Position numbers and translations under genes: made by a program
Part shown: one piece after another, positions 18,010-26,573 of the stretch
How the letters are laid out: each line of letters begins with the position of its first letter
How positions within the stretch are numbered: the stretch's first letter is position 1
Origin: Cyanobacteria bacterium SBLK
GTDB taxonomy: Bacteria > Cyanobacteriota > Cyanobacteriia > Cyanobacteriales > Spirulinaceae
Assembly: GCA_017746715.1 (NCBI GenBank)
Contig: JAGHZQ010000047.1
Coordinates: 62,001-126,000, forward strand
Length of the DNA: 64,000 bases
Direction: 5' to 3'
Notes under the pieces: model-generated
Databases searched by the model: none
Told to the model about the DNA's origin: nothing
What the model saw: only the letters and a program-made list of their open reading frames with translations

Positions 18010-18136
18010 CGATCCAACAGGAGCAACATCCATCATCCGATCTCGTCAGAAGAAGTCCCAATGTCTTGATGCGATCGCAAACCCAATTCTCCTCGGGAAT
18101 GTCAAACTAGATCGAGAAAGTGTTGAAGGCGAACGG

Positions 18137-20020
18137 ATGATACAGTTAAAATTTTGGCAATGGATTGTTTTGGTCGTTCCGATCGCGGCGATCGCGCTCT
18201 TTTTTCTCGCAGCAGCAAGTTGGCAAATTCACGTTTGGGGCCTCAGTTGGCTCTGGGGGATTTTTATTCTCATTTTTGTGGGGTGGCGCTGGCTGCTGGT
18301 CAAATGGACAAAACCTCCAATTGTTCCTGTTGAAGACGCAAGAATACCACTCGAACCCCCCTTAGAAGCTGGAGAAACGAACCCAGAAGCCCTCAAACAA
18401 GCAGAAGATGTCCTACAGCACATCCTGCAACAAGCGCGGGAGGATGCCCCTTTTTGGGAGGACTGGCCGGCATTTTGGCAGAGGTGTCAGGAGATGGTTG
18501 TCGCGATCGCCCGAGTCTACCATCCCGAAGTTAGATATCCCCTCCTCAATATTTATATTCCTCAAGCCTACGGACTCATTCGCGGGACGGTAGATGACTT
18601 GGATCGCTGGATGCAGCAACTTTCCCCCATTCTCGATCGCGTTACCGTCGGGCAGGCTTATCAAGCCTATGAGATGTACGAAACTTTAAAACCTTCTGCT
18701 CGTACTCTCGTTAAAGTTTGGGACTGGGCACAATGGATTTTAAATCCTGCTGTTGCCGTTGCCAAACAACTTGGCAAACCCGCAACTGAGGAGGCGAACC
18801 AACAACTTCTCGCTAACTTCGGACAACTCCTGCGAGAAGCCGCTTTAAAAAATCTCTGCCAGCAAGCGATCGCTCTCTACGGTGGAGGAATGCCAGAACT
18901 GGAAATTAAGCCCAAAGATACGCAAACTCTAAAAGAAGTTCTCGAGCGATCGCAACCTGTCGAAGAAATGGCGGCAAAACCCCTCAATATTTTACTGGTG
19001 GGACGCACGGGGGCAGGAAAAAGTAGCACGATCAACACCCTGTTTAACTGCGATCTTGCCGAGGTAGACGTTCTGCCCAGCACTGACAAAATCCAAAACT
19101 ATCGCTGGCAGGTATCAAGCGGAGAAAGCCTCGCGTTATGGGATACTCCCGGTTACGAACAAGCCAATGGAGAGGATTTACGAGAATTGGTTTTAGATTT
19201 TGCTACCCGTGCGGATCTCGTTTTAGTCGTTACTCCCGCTCTCGATCCTGCCCTGCAAATGGATGCAGACTTCCTGCAAGAGATTAAAAACACCGTTGCA
19301 GATTTACCCGCGATCGCCATTATTACTCAAGTCGATCGCCTGCGTCCCGTCCGAGAATGGCAACCGCCCTACGACTGGCAACACGGTCATCGCCCTAAGG
19401 AAAAAGCCATTCGCGGGGCAACGGAATATCGCCTCGAAAATTTGCAGGCCTTTTGTCAAGGGGCATTCCCTCTGGTGACTCGCGATGGCGATCGCCTGCC
19501 TTGGGGTGAGGATACCCTTTCGATTGCCTTACTCGAAGCGATCGATCCGGCTAAACAAATTCGCTTGGCTCGTTTTTTACGCGATCGCGACAGTAAAACC
19601 CTCGCAGCTGCTAAGATTATCGATCGCTACAGTTTCCAAATGACGACAACGCGAGGACTGACAGAACTCTTAAAAAGTCCCGTCCTGCAATTCCTTTCTA
19701 CTCTGGCCACGGGATCTCCCGCTTTAGCTTATTTACTCGCCGAACAAATTCCCATCGAACAGTTACCGATTGTTATCGGAAAGTTGCAAATGGCTTACGA
19801 GCTTTTCTCGCTTTTCAATTTAGAACAGTCGGATAATAGTAAATTCGATCTGCTGGCACTCTGGCCGTTATTATTAGAACAATCAATGGGCGATCGAGAG
19901 CAAATGCAAACCCCTAAAACAGCGAAGGCTTTAGGATACGCCCTCGTTGAATATTGGACGCAGCAACTGAAACCCCAACAATTTCAAAACAAATATGAGG
20001 CGTATTTACAAAAATTTTAA
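18137..20020 (+). CDS. Membrane-anchored dynamin/IRG-like GTPase
   Basis: The 627-residue protein starts with two adjoining hydrophobic segments (about 8-50), then a long helical region, then a GTPase domain with G1 GRTGAGKSS, G3 WDTPGYEQ and G4 TQVD. A C-terminal helical part of about 200 residues follows. The arrangement recalls the Era/YeeP-like and interferon-inducible GTPases of cyanobacteria, which are thought to act at membranes; the cellular role is unknown. I chose the ATG at 18137, directly before the first membrane segment. The frame is open further back and overlaps the preceding kinase gene, so a longer N-terminus is possible. It follows that kinase closely on the same strand. 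Confidence 0.8.
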   Translation: MIQLKFWQWIVLVVPIAAIALFFLAAASWQIHVWGLSWLWGIFILIFVGWRWLLVKWTKPPIVPVEDARIPLEPPLEAGETNPEALKQAEDVLQHILQQAREDAPFWEDWPAFWQRCQEMVVAIARVYHPEVRYPLLNIYIPQAYGLIRGTVDDLDRWMQQLSPILDRVTVGQAYQAYEMYETLKPSARTLVKVWDWAQWILNPAVAVAKQLGKPATEEANQQLLANFGQLLREAALKNLCQQAIALYGGGMPELEIKPKDTQTLKEVLERSQPVEEMAAKPLNILLVGRTGAGKSSTINTLFNCDLAEVDVLPSTDKIQNYRWQVSSGESLALWDTPGYEQANGEDLRELVLDFATRADLVLVVTPALDPALQMDADFLQEIKNTVADLPAIAIITQVDRLRPVREWQPPYDWQHGHRPKEKAIRGATEYRLENLQAFCQGAFPLVTRDGDRLPWGEDTLSIALLEAIDPAKQIRLARFLRDRDSKTLAAAKIIDRYSFQMTTTRGLTELLKSPVLQFLSTLATGSPALAYLLAEQIPIEQLPIVIGKLQMAYELFSLFNLEQSDNSKFDLLALWPLLLEQSMGDREQMQTPKTAKALGYALVEYWTQQLKPQQFQNKYEAYLQKF

Positions 20021-20047
20021 AGTGCGCTAGAGAGTTTCCAGCGCACT
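20021..20047 (-). terminator. Hairpin terminator, mainly for the small minus-strand gene
   Basis: AGTGCGCT (20021-20028) pairs with AGCGCACT (20040-20047) around an 11-base loop. Read leftward, the stem runs into TTTAAAATTTTTG, so it suits the gene ending at 20080. It lies immediately after the stop codon of the GTPase gene and could serve both strands. Confidence 0.65.
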
Positions 20048-20079
20048 CAATTTAGATATCTCAATCGTAATGGCAGAAT

Positions 20080-20235
20080 TTAAAAAATGCCAACTAACAC
20101 GAGGGTTGTAAACAAGACGAACGCACTGGATACCATCAGAAAGATGGAGAAATAAGGAGCGTGATTAATACGATCTAGATATTCGTTATGTCTGCGATCT
20201 GCTTCAGAAAGGGGGGTAAAATTTGTCATTGCCAT
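20080..20235 (-). CDS. Single-helix membrane protein of unknown function
   Basis: From the ATG at 20235 (MAMTNFTPLSEADRR), preceded by a purine-rich GAGGGAAAG, this encodes 51 residues with a polar N-terminal half and one C-terminal membrane helix (IFLMVSSAFVLFTTLVLVGIF). Short proteins of this plan are common among photosynthetic and respiratory complex subunits, but I cannot assign it. It is followed by a hairpin terminator, which supports it as a real transcription unit. Confidence 0.65.
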   Translation of the reverse strand: MAMTNFTPLSEADRRHNEYLDRINHAPYFSIFLMVSSAFVLFTTLVLVGIF

Positions 20236-20563
20236 GATTCTTTCCCTCTTGAATGGGTTAGGATAATACAAGTTCCCCAATATAAAACTACATTAAAATT
20301 CGCGCTTCTAAAGAAAGCACTTACAAGCGTAACCATGAGACTTTGCAGTCAGTATGGGGAAATGAGTCAAACTCATTTTTACTTGCTTGTTATGTTAAAC
20401 GAAGAAAAGAAAGAAGATGAGACATATTGATAAAAATACAACAAAATTCAACTTTCTCAATTAAAAATTGTAAGCAAGACTAAAATCAACCCCATCATAT
20501 CGGGCAGTATTGGCGCGATTAATGTGTCTTAAGATATTACTAATGTTATGTCTTTCCGGAAGG

Positions 20564-21502
20564 TTAAGCCTCAGTTTCTTTTCGGAGTTCTCTGATGATT
20601 TCTATATTCAACCCTGCAATTTCGGCGATCGCAGCGTCATCGAGTCGCGATAATAATCTCCGCGCGATTGTTCGTTTTTCTTCTTCTCGACCTTCTTCTC
20701 GACCTTCTTCTCGACCTTCTTCTCGACCTTCTTCTCGACCTTCTTCTCGACCTTCTTCTCGACCTTCTTCTCGACCTTTTTCCCGAGCTTCTCTTTGACC
20801 GAGACGGAAAATTCCTTGTTGGTCGCGAATAAACATTTCCTGACGTTCGAGATTTTCGAGTTCTTCTCGGGTTAAATTGGCTCGACTGGCAATATTAAAA
20901 GCACGATTGAGTTCGGGGATTTCTTCCATATTTTCGGGAATTGTTTCAAGAGATGGCGCAGATTTAATAAAGTAGATCCATTTATCCGTAATGGTTTCGA
21001 GTTCTGTAATTGTCCTAGTAAATTTAGGCAATTCCACAAACACTAATTCAATCTCATTATTTGGATAGAGGAAACCGTCAGATTTTTCGCGATAGACAAA
21101 ACGAGAGAGAAAAGGAGCGCGATCGCGAAACATTCTGAAGTCAGTTAAAGTTAAAGCAATCACAGGCTTGAGAAAAATATAGCCTTCCCCGGCTTGCAGT
21201 TGTAAAGCATAGGTTTTCGCAGCATTAAATATTACTCGTTTTCCAAAAGATTCGACGTTAAGAACCTGCATTTCAATAATAACAATAGTTCCATTATTGA
21301 GAGTAGCTTTTACATCAAGATAAGTATCTTTTAAACCTTCTATCTTTGGAGGTAAGTTGGGATTAATAATTGTTAAATCTTCGATGATAGAGTTGCCTTC
21401 ATAAATTAAAGCATTAAGAAAACTGATTAATATTTCCTTGCTTTCGGACGAGCCAAATATTTTTTTAAAGGCATAGTCGGTTTTAGGGTTAATAAATCGC
21501 AT
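20564..21502 (-). CDS. Rpn-family PD-(D/E)XK nuclease / putative transposase
   Basis: The 312-residue protein starts with RFINPKTDYAFKKIFGS, the opening of the Rpn (recombination-promoting nuclease, PDDEXK transposase-like) family. The core has YLDVKATLNNG and VIIEMQV, giving the D...ExQ form of the nuclease motif. Near the C-terminus is a low-complexity run of GREE units encoded by a perfect 12-bp tandem repeat, then a helical tail. Family members promote RecA-independent recombination in E. coli, and cyanobacterial genomes carry many copies. No transposon ends are seen around it. Confidence 0.85.
   Translation of the reverse strand: MRFINPKTDYAFKKIFGSSESKEILISFLNALIYEGNSIIEDLTIINPNLPPKIEGLKDTYLDVKATLNNGTIVIIEMQVLNVESFGKRVIFNAAKTYALQLQAGEGYIFLKPVIALTLTDFRMFRDRAPFLSRFVYREKSDGFLYPNNEIELVFVELPKFTRTITELETITDKWIYFIKSAPSLETIPENMEEIPELNRAFNIASRANLTREELENLERQEMFIRDQQGIFRLGQREAREKGREEGREEGREEGREEGREEGREEGREEGREEEKRTIARRLLSRLDDAAIAEIAGLNIEIIRELRKETEA
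20681..20776 (-). repeat. 12-bp tandem repeat, eight perfect copies, inside the rpn gene
   Basis: TTCTTCTCGACC is repeated eight times without a mismatch. On the coding strand it encodes Gly-Arg-Glu-Glu units. Copy-number change keeps the frame, because the unit is a multiple of three. Confidence 0.95.
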
Positions 21503-21533
21503 CGGAATCAGTATACAAATATTTAAGAGTTTT

Positions 21534-21950
21534 TCAATGTTTGGGTTTTGTATGGCAAAGCGACCAAATTTGTTGCAACCACAGCCAGCTTAAAAAACAA
21601 CCGATCGCATAGTAAAAGAAGTCTGCGGGAACAAATGTCGTTCCCAGTAACATTCTTCCTGCAAAGGTCGCGCGAATCGCTTGCAACCATGCCGGATGCC
21701 ACAATTGTAGAAATTCTAAACAGCAGGTGACGATAAAGACAGAAAGGGGAATTTTCCAAATGGCTTTTTTGGTGGGAAAAAAGATAAAAAAGAACCAACA
21801 CCAAGCCATCTCATACAAAACATCCCCCAAATAATCGTTCACCCATTGAACCCCAATACCATTATAAAATTTGGTCGAGATACCGATGGGGACGATCGCG
21901 ACGACAGAGAGAAAGGCAAGTAAACGAGGATTAGAGCGGAGTTTTTTCAA
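21534..21950 (-). CDS. DUF2809 family membrane protein
   Basis: The protein has four to five hydrophobic segments and the family features of DUF2809: NDYLGDVLYEMAWCWFFF, CCLEFLQLWHPAWLQAIRAT and GRMLLGTTFVPADFFYYAIG, the last giving the family's conserved G-x-x-F-x-x-x-D. The function is unknown. No ATG is available. I suggest the TTG at 21950 (then KKLRSNPRLLAFLS), which leaves the upstream hairpin outside the gene; a TTG at 21977 is the alternative. It follows the DUF2993 gene on the same strand. Confidence 0.78.
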   Translation of the reverse strand: MKKLRSNPRLLAFLSVVAIVPIGISTKFYNGIGVQWVNDYLGDVLYEMAWCWFFFIFFPTKKAIWKIPLSVFIVTCCLEFLQLWHPAWLQAIRATFAGRMLLGTTFVPADFFYYAIGCFLSWLWLQQIWSLCHTKPKH

Positions 21951-21975
21951 GAGCAATTTCAATAAAAAATATCCC

Positions 21976-22001
21976 AAACCTCGTGCTAAGACACGAGGTT
22001 T
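21976..22001 (-). terminator. Hairpin between DUF2993 and DUF2809 genes
   Basis: AAACCTCGTG (21976-21985) pairs perfectly with CACGAGGTTT (21992-22001) around a six-base loop. On the minus strand it sits 19 bases after the DUF2993 stop and is followed by GGGATATTTTTTATT. It could be a terminator or attenuator; its position touches the upstream limit of the DUF2809 frame. Confidence 0.6.
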
Positions 22002-22020
22002 AAATTTTGAATTGACAAAG

Positions 22021-22677
22021 CTATTTTGTGGGGAATTTCGTCATTTTAGCGATCGCCTTCAACGTTAAACGACCATTATCTAGCTCTAAATTCTGAATTT
22101 TTAAATCAATGCCCGTCATGCCAAAATTTCGCAAACTGAGAATATCTTCCAATTCTTTCAAGATTGTTTTAACTTGTTGAGAAGGAAAAGACAGATCGCG
22201 CGATCGCACCTCCAATCCGACCTCTTTTCCTTGTTCTCGTATTGCGGGACTTGCCGTAAAAATGACCGTATTTCCTCGTAAAATTGCGATTTCTCCATTG
22301 TTTGACAAGCGACAAGACACCCGATCGCCCAACTTTAAACGATTTAAACCGCGATCGAAATCTCCCTCGGTCAGAACAAATTCCGCCGTCCCTTGACTGG
22401 GTTGAGTGAGTACGATATTTCCCATCAAGGCTTTAAAAGGACTGACCGCGATTTCCTCCATTTCTAAGGACATTTGCTGCATCCGCAAATCCCCTCGCGT
22501 TACCAATCCCGTACCGTCAATTAAAAGAGATGCTAATTTACCTTGAGCGAGAAGCGTCGGATCGGTTTTAACGCGGACGTTGAGGTGTTGTGCTTCATTG
22601 AGTTGGCTGGAGAGGGCAAGGGTCGCAATTTTATTGATTGCCTGTTCTCCTAAACTTTTGCGATCGAGTAGTAACAC
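22021..22677 (-). CDS. DUF2993 (LmeA-type) lipid-binding domain protein
   Basis: The 218-residue protein is built as a DUF2993 domain: repeated amphipathic strands with LNVRVKTDPTLLAQGKLASL near 33-52, GLVTRGDLRMQQMSLEM and a C-terminal LEDILSLRNFGMTGIDLKIQNL. The DUF2993/LmeA family belongs to the tubular lipid-binding class, and the mycobacterial LmeA binds phospholipid in the periplasm. There is no signal peptide or membrane helix here, so the protein may be cytoplasmic or peripheral. It is divergent from an acyltransferase-type gene, which fits a lipid context but proves nothing. Confidence 0.78.
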   Translation of the reverse strand: MLLLDRKSLGEQAINKIATLALSSQLNEAQHLNVRVKTDPTLLAQGKLASLLIDGTGLVTRGDLRMQQMSLEMEEIAVSPFKALMGNIVLTQPSQGTAEFVLTEGDFDRGLNRLKLGDRVSCRLSNNGEIAILRGNTVIFTASPAIREQGKEVGLEVRSRDLSFPSQQVKTILKELEDILSLRNFGMTGIDLKIQNLELDNGRLTLKAIAKMTKFPTK

Positions 22678-22777
22678 GGTTTATTTTCTGGAGTTGTTAT
22701 GATTCATAGTATATAAACAAATGTTAACAATTGCCAAAAAAGATTACAGTAAAATCACTCTTCGATTCTTTCCATTG

Positions 22778-23599
22778 ATGTCCAATTCCGTAAATTCCCG
22801 ACCCGGCTGGTCTCTCGACAAGCGCAACCCCAATCGCATTCGTTCTTTTATGCCCTTTTGGGGCTGGTTTTATCATCACTACTTTCGCGTGCAAACGGAG
22901 GGCTGGGAGACTATTCCCGAGGGACGGGTTTTACTCGTCGGTTCTCATAACGGCGGACTGGCGGCACCGGATATGGTAATGACAATCTATGACTGGTTTC
23001 GGCATTTTGGTACGGAAAGATTGGTATACGGACTCAGCCACGAGAACCTCTGGAAAGTCATGCCTCCTCTGGCAAATCTGGCCATGGAAATCGGATCGAT
23101 CGCGGCACACCCGAAAATGGCGATCGCGGCAATTCGTAAAGGAGCGAGCATTTTAGTTTATCCTGGGGGCGCGCAAGATGTCTTTCGCCTCCATCGCGAT
23201 CGCCACAAAATCGAATTTGCCGGACGGGTGGGATTTATCAAACTAGCACTGCGAGAGCAACTCCCTATCATTCCGATTGTTTCTCATGGGGCGCACGATA
23301 CTTTAATCGTCCTCGCCGATCTCTACGAACAAGCCAAAATGTTAAATCAATGGGGGATCCCTTGGTTGGGGAATGCAGACCCCGAAGTGTTTCCCGTTTA
23401 TCTCGGTTTGCCTTGGGGTCTGGCGATTGGACCTCTGCCTAATTTTCCCTTTCCCATGCCCATTAAAATACGGGTTTGTCCGCCAATTTATTTTCCTCGC
23501 TACGGACGCGAAGCCGTACGCGATCGCGATTACGTTCGGGTTTGTACTGAAAAGGTACGCTCTCAAATGCAACGACAACTTAATGACTTAGCAAGTTGA
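22778..23599 (+). CDS. PlsC-like acyltransferase
   Basis: The protein resembles the lysophospholipid/diacylglycerol acyltransferase group (PlsC superfamily). The catalytic block is VGSHNGGLAAPDMV, a variant of the usual HxxxxD with His followed by NGGLAAPD. The second block is ILVYPGGAQDVFR, and the later PIIPIVSHGAHDTL is also typical. It should transfer an acyl chain to a glycerolipid at the membrane; the acceptor is unknown. I give the ATG at 22778 (MSNSVNSRPGWS) as start; an upstream extension of about 19 residues is possible but lacks family character. It is divergent from the DUF2993 gene. Confidence 0.8.
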   Translation: MSNSVNSRPGWSLDKRNPNRIRSFMPFWGWFYHHYFRVQTEGWETIPEGRVLLVGSHNGGLAAPDMVMTIYDWFRHFGTERLVYGLSHENLWKVMPPLANLAMEIGSIAAHPKMAIAAIRKGASILVYPGGAQDVFRLHRDRHKIEFAGRVGFIKLALREQLPIIPIVSHGAHDTLIVLADLYEQAKMLNQWGIPWLGNADPEVFPVYLGLPWGLAIGPLPNFPFPMPIKIRVCPPIYFPRYGREAVRDRDYVRVCTEKVRSQMQRQLNDLAS

Positions 23600-23651
23600 A
23601 ATTTACAAAACTGCCCCGATCGCAAACATTGCGCCCCGACCCGCAATTCAT

Positions 23652-24011
23652 TTAGGATCCGGAGCCGTTTCCGGGGGCAAAAACTCGCGGGCGTTCTACC
23701 GCAGTACGGAACGATTCCACATCCTCATTAAAATCAACAGAGGGTAGAACGGCGACAACATTTTCGTGAGGTCTGGGAATAATCACCCAAGATTCCAAAA
23801 CACCACCATAAGCCTGTTCTACCGCTGCAATTCCAGCATCCATGGCCGCTTTGACTTCCGAAACATCGCCGCGAATATTAACCGTGAAGCGAGCGCTACC
23901 CACGCGAATATAACCGACTAGCGTCACTCTTCCCGCCTTGACCATTGCATCTGCTGCGGCAAGAACTCCGGGAAATCCTTTTGTTTCAAGCGATCCTACT
24001 GCCTCTGGCAT
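23652..24011 (-). CDS. ccmK4: Carboxysome shell hexamer protein CcmK4
   Basis: This bacterial microcompartment (BMC) domain protein forms hexameric tiles of the carboxysome facet. The sequence has the CcmK4 pattern: VGSLETKGFPGVLAAADAMVK, VGYIRVGSARFTVNIRGDV (pore loop region) and SWVIIPRPHENVVAVLPSV. It is 119 residues, with a tail (VERPRVFAPGNGSGS) a little longer than that of the main CcmK2. It lies 63 bp downstream of ccmK3 on the same strand. This pair away from the main ccm operon is the usual satellite locus of beta-cyanobacteria and is thought to tune shell permeability. Confidence 0.94.
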   Translation of the reverse strand: MPEAVGSLETKGFPGVLAAADAMVKAGRVTLVGYIRVGSARFTVNIRGDVSEVKAAMDAGIAAVEQAYGGVLESWVIIPRPHENVVAVLPSVDFNEDVESFRTAVERPRVFAPGNGSGS

Positions 24012-24074
24012 TTTCGTTCTCCTAAGTTAATCGATATCGAGAGCATGGGGGGCAATCTACCAATTTTCAATCTA

Positions 24075-24380
24075 TCACCGAAAGGGTTCGACGGCTTCAG
24101 TATATTCGAGGGGCAAAATGGTCACGACATTTTCCGGGGGATTGGGAACGATATAGTGAGTGATGACTTGGCCGCCGTAAACGTTTTTTGCCGCTTCGAT
24201 ACCTGCTTCTTGAGCGCGGTTGACTTCTCCGACCTGGCCGCGAATGGCAACGACGAAACGACCGCTTTCGGCTTTGTCGCACCAAACAACGGTGACTTTA
24301 GCCGCTTTCACCATGGCATCGGCAGCAGCTAAAATAGCGGGAAATCCCAATGTTTCAATCACACTAACGGCTTCTGGCAT
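24075..24380 (-). CDS. ccmK3: Carboxysome shell protein CcmK3
   Basis: This 101-residue BMC protein starts at the ATG at 24380 (MPEAVSVIETLGFP); a further Met seven codons upstream is less likely, because CcmK proteins begin as chosen here. CcmK3 features are VVWCDKAESGRFVVAIRGQV in place of the usual pore-lysine motif, and the ending THYIVPNPPENVVTILPLEY. By itself CcmK3 usually does not form hexamers; it builds mixed hexamers with CcmK4. The tandem order ccmK3-ccmK4 supports an operon and coordinated dosage. Confidence 0.93.
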   Translation of the reverse strand: MPEAVSVIETLGFPAILAAADAMVKAAKVTVVWCDKAESGRFVVAIRGQVGEVNRAQEAGIEAAKNVYGGQVITHYIVPNPPENVVTILPLEYTEAVEPFR

Positions 24381-24622
24381 AAGCGCTTGTTTCAATTCCA
24401 ACAGAGGCAGTTTGGTTATTATACCCCGATGCGATCGCGATATCTCTCGCGGATTCTCGGGGGATAAGGCGATCGCCTAGACTGAAAACCCAACACGCGA
24501 GGACAAATGCAACAAGTCCCTTCGGGATTCACAGAATCATTGAAAATCCCTTCCTAGAGAGTCTGGGAAATATTGCCCTACTCGCGCTAATGATATAGGG
24601 TTAAAGAGGGAGGACGAGCATA

Positions 24623-24859
24623 ATGTATGTTTTTGACAAAAATTTCAATCCTTTGACTGTCGATAAAGCCATTGAAATATGGCTGAAAAACCCAGAACAC
24701 AAATTACTTTGGGTAGAAGAATCCTGTTCTGAAGAGGATATTGAAGACTGGGAAGAAATTCCCCATGCCTTTGTTGAGTTAGAGGGAAACTATTATTCTT
24801 TTCGAGACGTTTCCTTGAAAGATGTGGTAGCGCGAGGATTGCTTCCCCGCTCCTTTTGA
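24623..24859 (+). CDS. Small acidic protein of unknown function
   Basis: The 78-residue product is acidic in the middle (WVEESCSEEDIEDWEEIPHAF) and ends with KDVVARGLLPRSF. A purine-rich GAGGGAGGACG lies just before the ATG, giving a good ribosome-binding site. There is no membrane segment or known motif. Its codon pattern and strong ribosome site suggest a real gene; the function is unknown. Confidence 0.55.
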   Translation: MYVFDKNFNPLTVDKAIEIWLKNPEHKLLWVEESCSEEDIEDWEEIPHAFVELEGNYYSFRDVSLKDVVARGLLPRSF

Positions 24860-25038
24860 TTTTTGCAACATGCCACAAACTCTGCCTTTCCCGATTTAGT
24901 ATACATCTCGATTCGCTCCAAAATCTTAGCGAAGCGGAGGGCGACACTTCGATACCGCTCAGTGTCCGCTTTGAAAAAGTGTAGTGCAAATTAATTATTG
25001 ATGGTAAAATAAAAATTATTACAAGGAGGTGATGTTAA

Positions 25039-25218
25039 TTGTTGGGATGTCAACAAAATTTAATTAAAGACTCAGAACATTTGCCATTTCTTGAATATCT
25101 TTGCAGAACGGCGAATAAAATTATCAACTATAGACGATCGCCCCAGAAACCCAACAAAAAAACCCCTTCTGTGAAGAAAGAGGCTGTAATAAAGAGTAGG
25201 GCGATCGCGATTAATTAG
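25039..25218 (+). pseudogene. tnpB 5' remnant with intact ribosome-binding site
   Basis: A strong AAGGAGGTGA (25023-25032) stands six bases before a TTG start. The first 30 or so codons (LLGCQQNLIKDSEHLPFLEY, then LCRTANKIINY) match the N-terminus of one lineage of IS200/IS605-family TnpB proteins. After INY the sequence changes into unrelated residues and stops at 25218, so most of the gene is deleted. The last four bases overlap the stop end of the membrane-protein gene at 25215. The lineage differs from the intact tnpB at 29366. Confidence 0.68.
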
Positions 25219-25736
25219 CGATTACTCGCGACGGCGTTGGAATATAGCCAGCGCAACAAGGTCGCACCGGCAAAGAGTTTAACGACTTCTAAACCCCAAT
25301 ATCCCATCTGCATGGCCATCATGGTTGGCGGCATGGTATTAGGAGTGGGGGTAAAGAGATCCAATTGCATTCCCAAACCGCTCATCTGGGGGGTCAAAAT
25401 ATAGGTATAAATGAGGGCGATCGCGAATAAAACCCCAGATAAAACGAGTGATAGACGATCTTGGCGATCGCTGAGATGATGATAATAACGAAGCACGAGA
25501 ACGCCAACAATCGCCAAGGCAGCACAGAACAATTCAACGCGGTTAAAAATCCCAAAAACAACGTAACCCATCGTGGCAAAATCGCCTTTGCTCATCATTC
25601 CCGTTCCGTATAAACTCGGAAGAATGACAGCATCGAGAACCAAGCTACCGCTCAGCCAAAAACCCAAAACAAACATGACGATGGTTTGCCAGCTTTTGCT
25701 GTTGGAGTAGCGATCTAGAAGAGAATTCACGGGCAT
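25215..25736 (-). CDS. Four-helix membrane protein, DUF4149-like
   Basis: The 173-residue protein has four hydrophobic segments: FVLGFWLSGSLVLDAVILPSL, VELFCAALAIVGVLVL, LSLVLSGVLFAIALIYTYIL and a final segment near LEVVKLFAGATLL. The plan and the first helix recall DUF4149/TMEM205-like proteins. The function is unknown. It starts at the ATG at 25736. Confidence 0.68.
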   Translation of the reverse strand: MPVNSLLDRYSNSKSWQTIVMFVLGFWLSGSLVLDAVILPSLYGTGMMSKGDFATMGYVVFGIFNRVELFCAALAIVGVLVLRYYHHLSDRQDRLSLVLSGVLFAIALIYTYILTPQMSGLGMQLDLFTPTPNTMPPTMMAMQMGYWGLEVVKLFAGATLLRWLYSNAVASNR

Positions 25737-26010
25737 CTCCTTAATTCGATTGCTCTCTACATTTCCAGCTTAGCAAGTCGAGGATGCGGAAAATATCACG
25801 AAACATAAAGTAATTCAGGGATTTTATCGGTTTGCGATGCGATCCTCGAGCCAGAAAGCACCTGACTTCCTCGATAAATTTTTCAGACCCGCGATTGCGA
25901 TTCGCAGGACTGCCAAAGAGGTTGCCTTTGGGGTTTTAGCGATCGGTTGTTTTTTAGAACCAGATTAACTAGAGTGTAGGGGAAGTTTTAACGCAGCTTC
26001 AGGAGGTCTA

Positions 26011-26475
26011 ATGTCCGAATCCAACGCAAATAACGAAGCTCAACAACCCGAAACGCAAACCGTCGAGGTGAGCGAAGAAACTAAGACTCTCGTGGAAAAT
26101 AAAATGCCCGAAGAGTCCGACGAAATCAAATATCATACAATGGCGCTGATCGAAGCCATCAAAAAACAGGCACAAGCAAGCCTCGAGTCGGCCGGGGAAA
26201 TCGGTCGTGACAATTACGTCAATACCATGCGTCAAGCACAAACAACCTTAAAAAATACAGGACTTCTCTTTGACGAACAATGGGAATCTCTTGATAAAAC
26301 CATTCAGGGTTTGGAAGATACTGCAACAAAAAACTGGGAATCATTATTGAGTGACATGAAAAAATGGGGAGATCGCGTCGATCGCGCCGTCAACGAGGCT
26401 TGGAAAATTCTGAGCGAACCCGACGAAATCTCCTCAGCCCCCCCTTCCGACTCTGATTCCACTCCAGAATCGTAA
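26011..26475 (+). CDS. Cyanobacterial hypothetical protein, helical
   Basis: The 154-residue protein is soluble, with acidic low-complexity ends and a helical middle (IKYHTMALIEAIKKQAQAS to DRAVNEAWKILSEP), rich in Gln, Lys and Glu like a coiled coil or phasin-type protein. A GGAGG lies five bases before the ATG. I recognise no domain. It precedes the antiporter gene on the same strand by less than 100 bp. Confidence 0.65.
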   Translation: MSESNANNEAQQPETQTVEVSEETKTLVENKMPEESDEIKYHTMALIEAIKKQAQASLESAGEIGRDNYVNTMRQAQTTLKNTGLLFDEQWESLDKTIQGLEDTATKNWESLLSDMKKWGDRVDRAVNEAWKILSEPDEISSAPPSDSDSTPES

Positions 26476-26573
26476 AGCCAAAACAACGGAAAAAAATCCC
26501 ACCTTTTCCGTTTGTCCCCTTCGTGTTAATTGTTTCCCGTTCCCCAGTTCCTCGAGTTTGTTGGCGATCGCGT

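Noticed and set aside
20188..20430. 80-codon plus-strand frame
   Set aside because: It runs antisense to the small membrane-protein gene and its leader; composition is not protein-like.
20681..20776. CRISPR array
   Set aside because: The repeat has no spacers, a 12-bp unit and codes in frame within the rpn gene.
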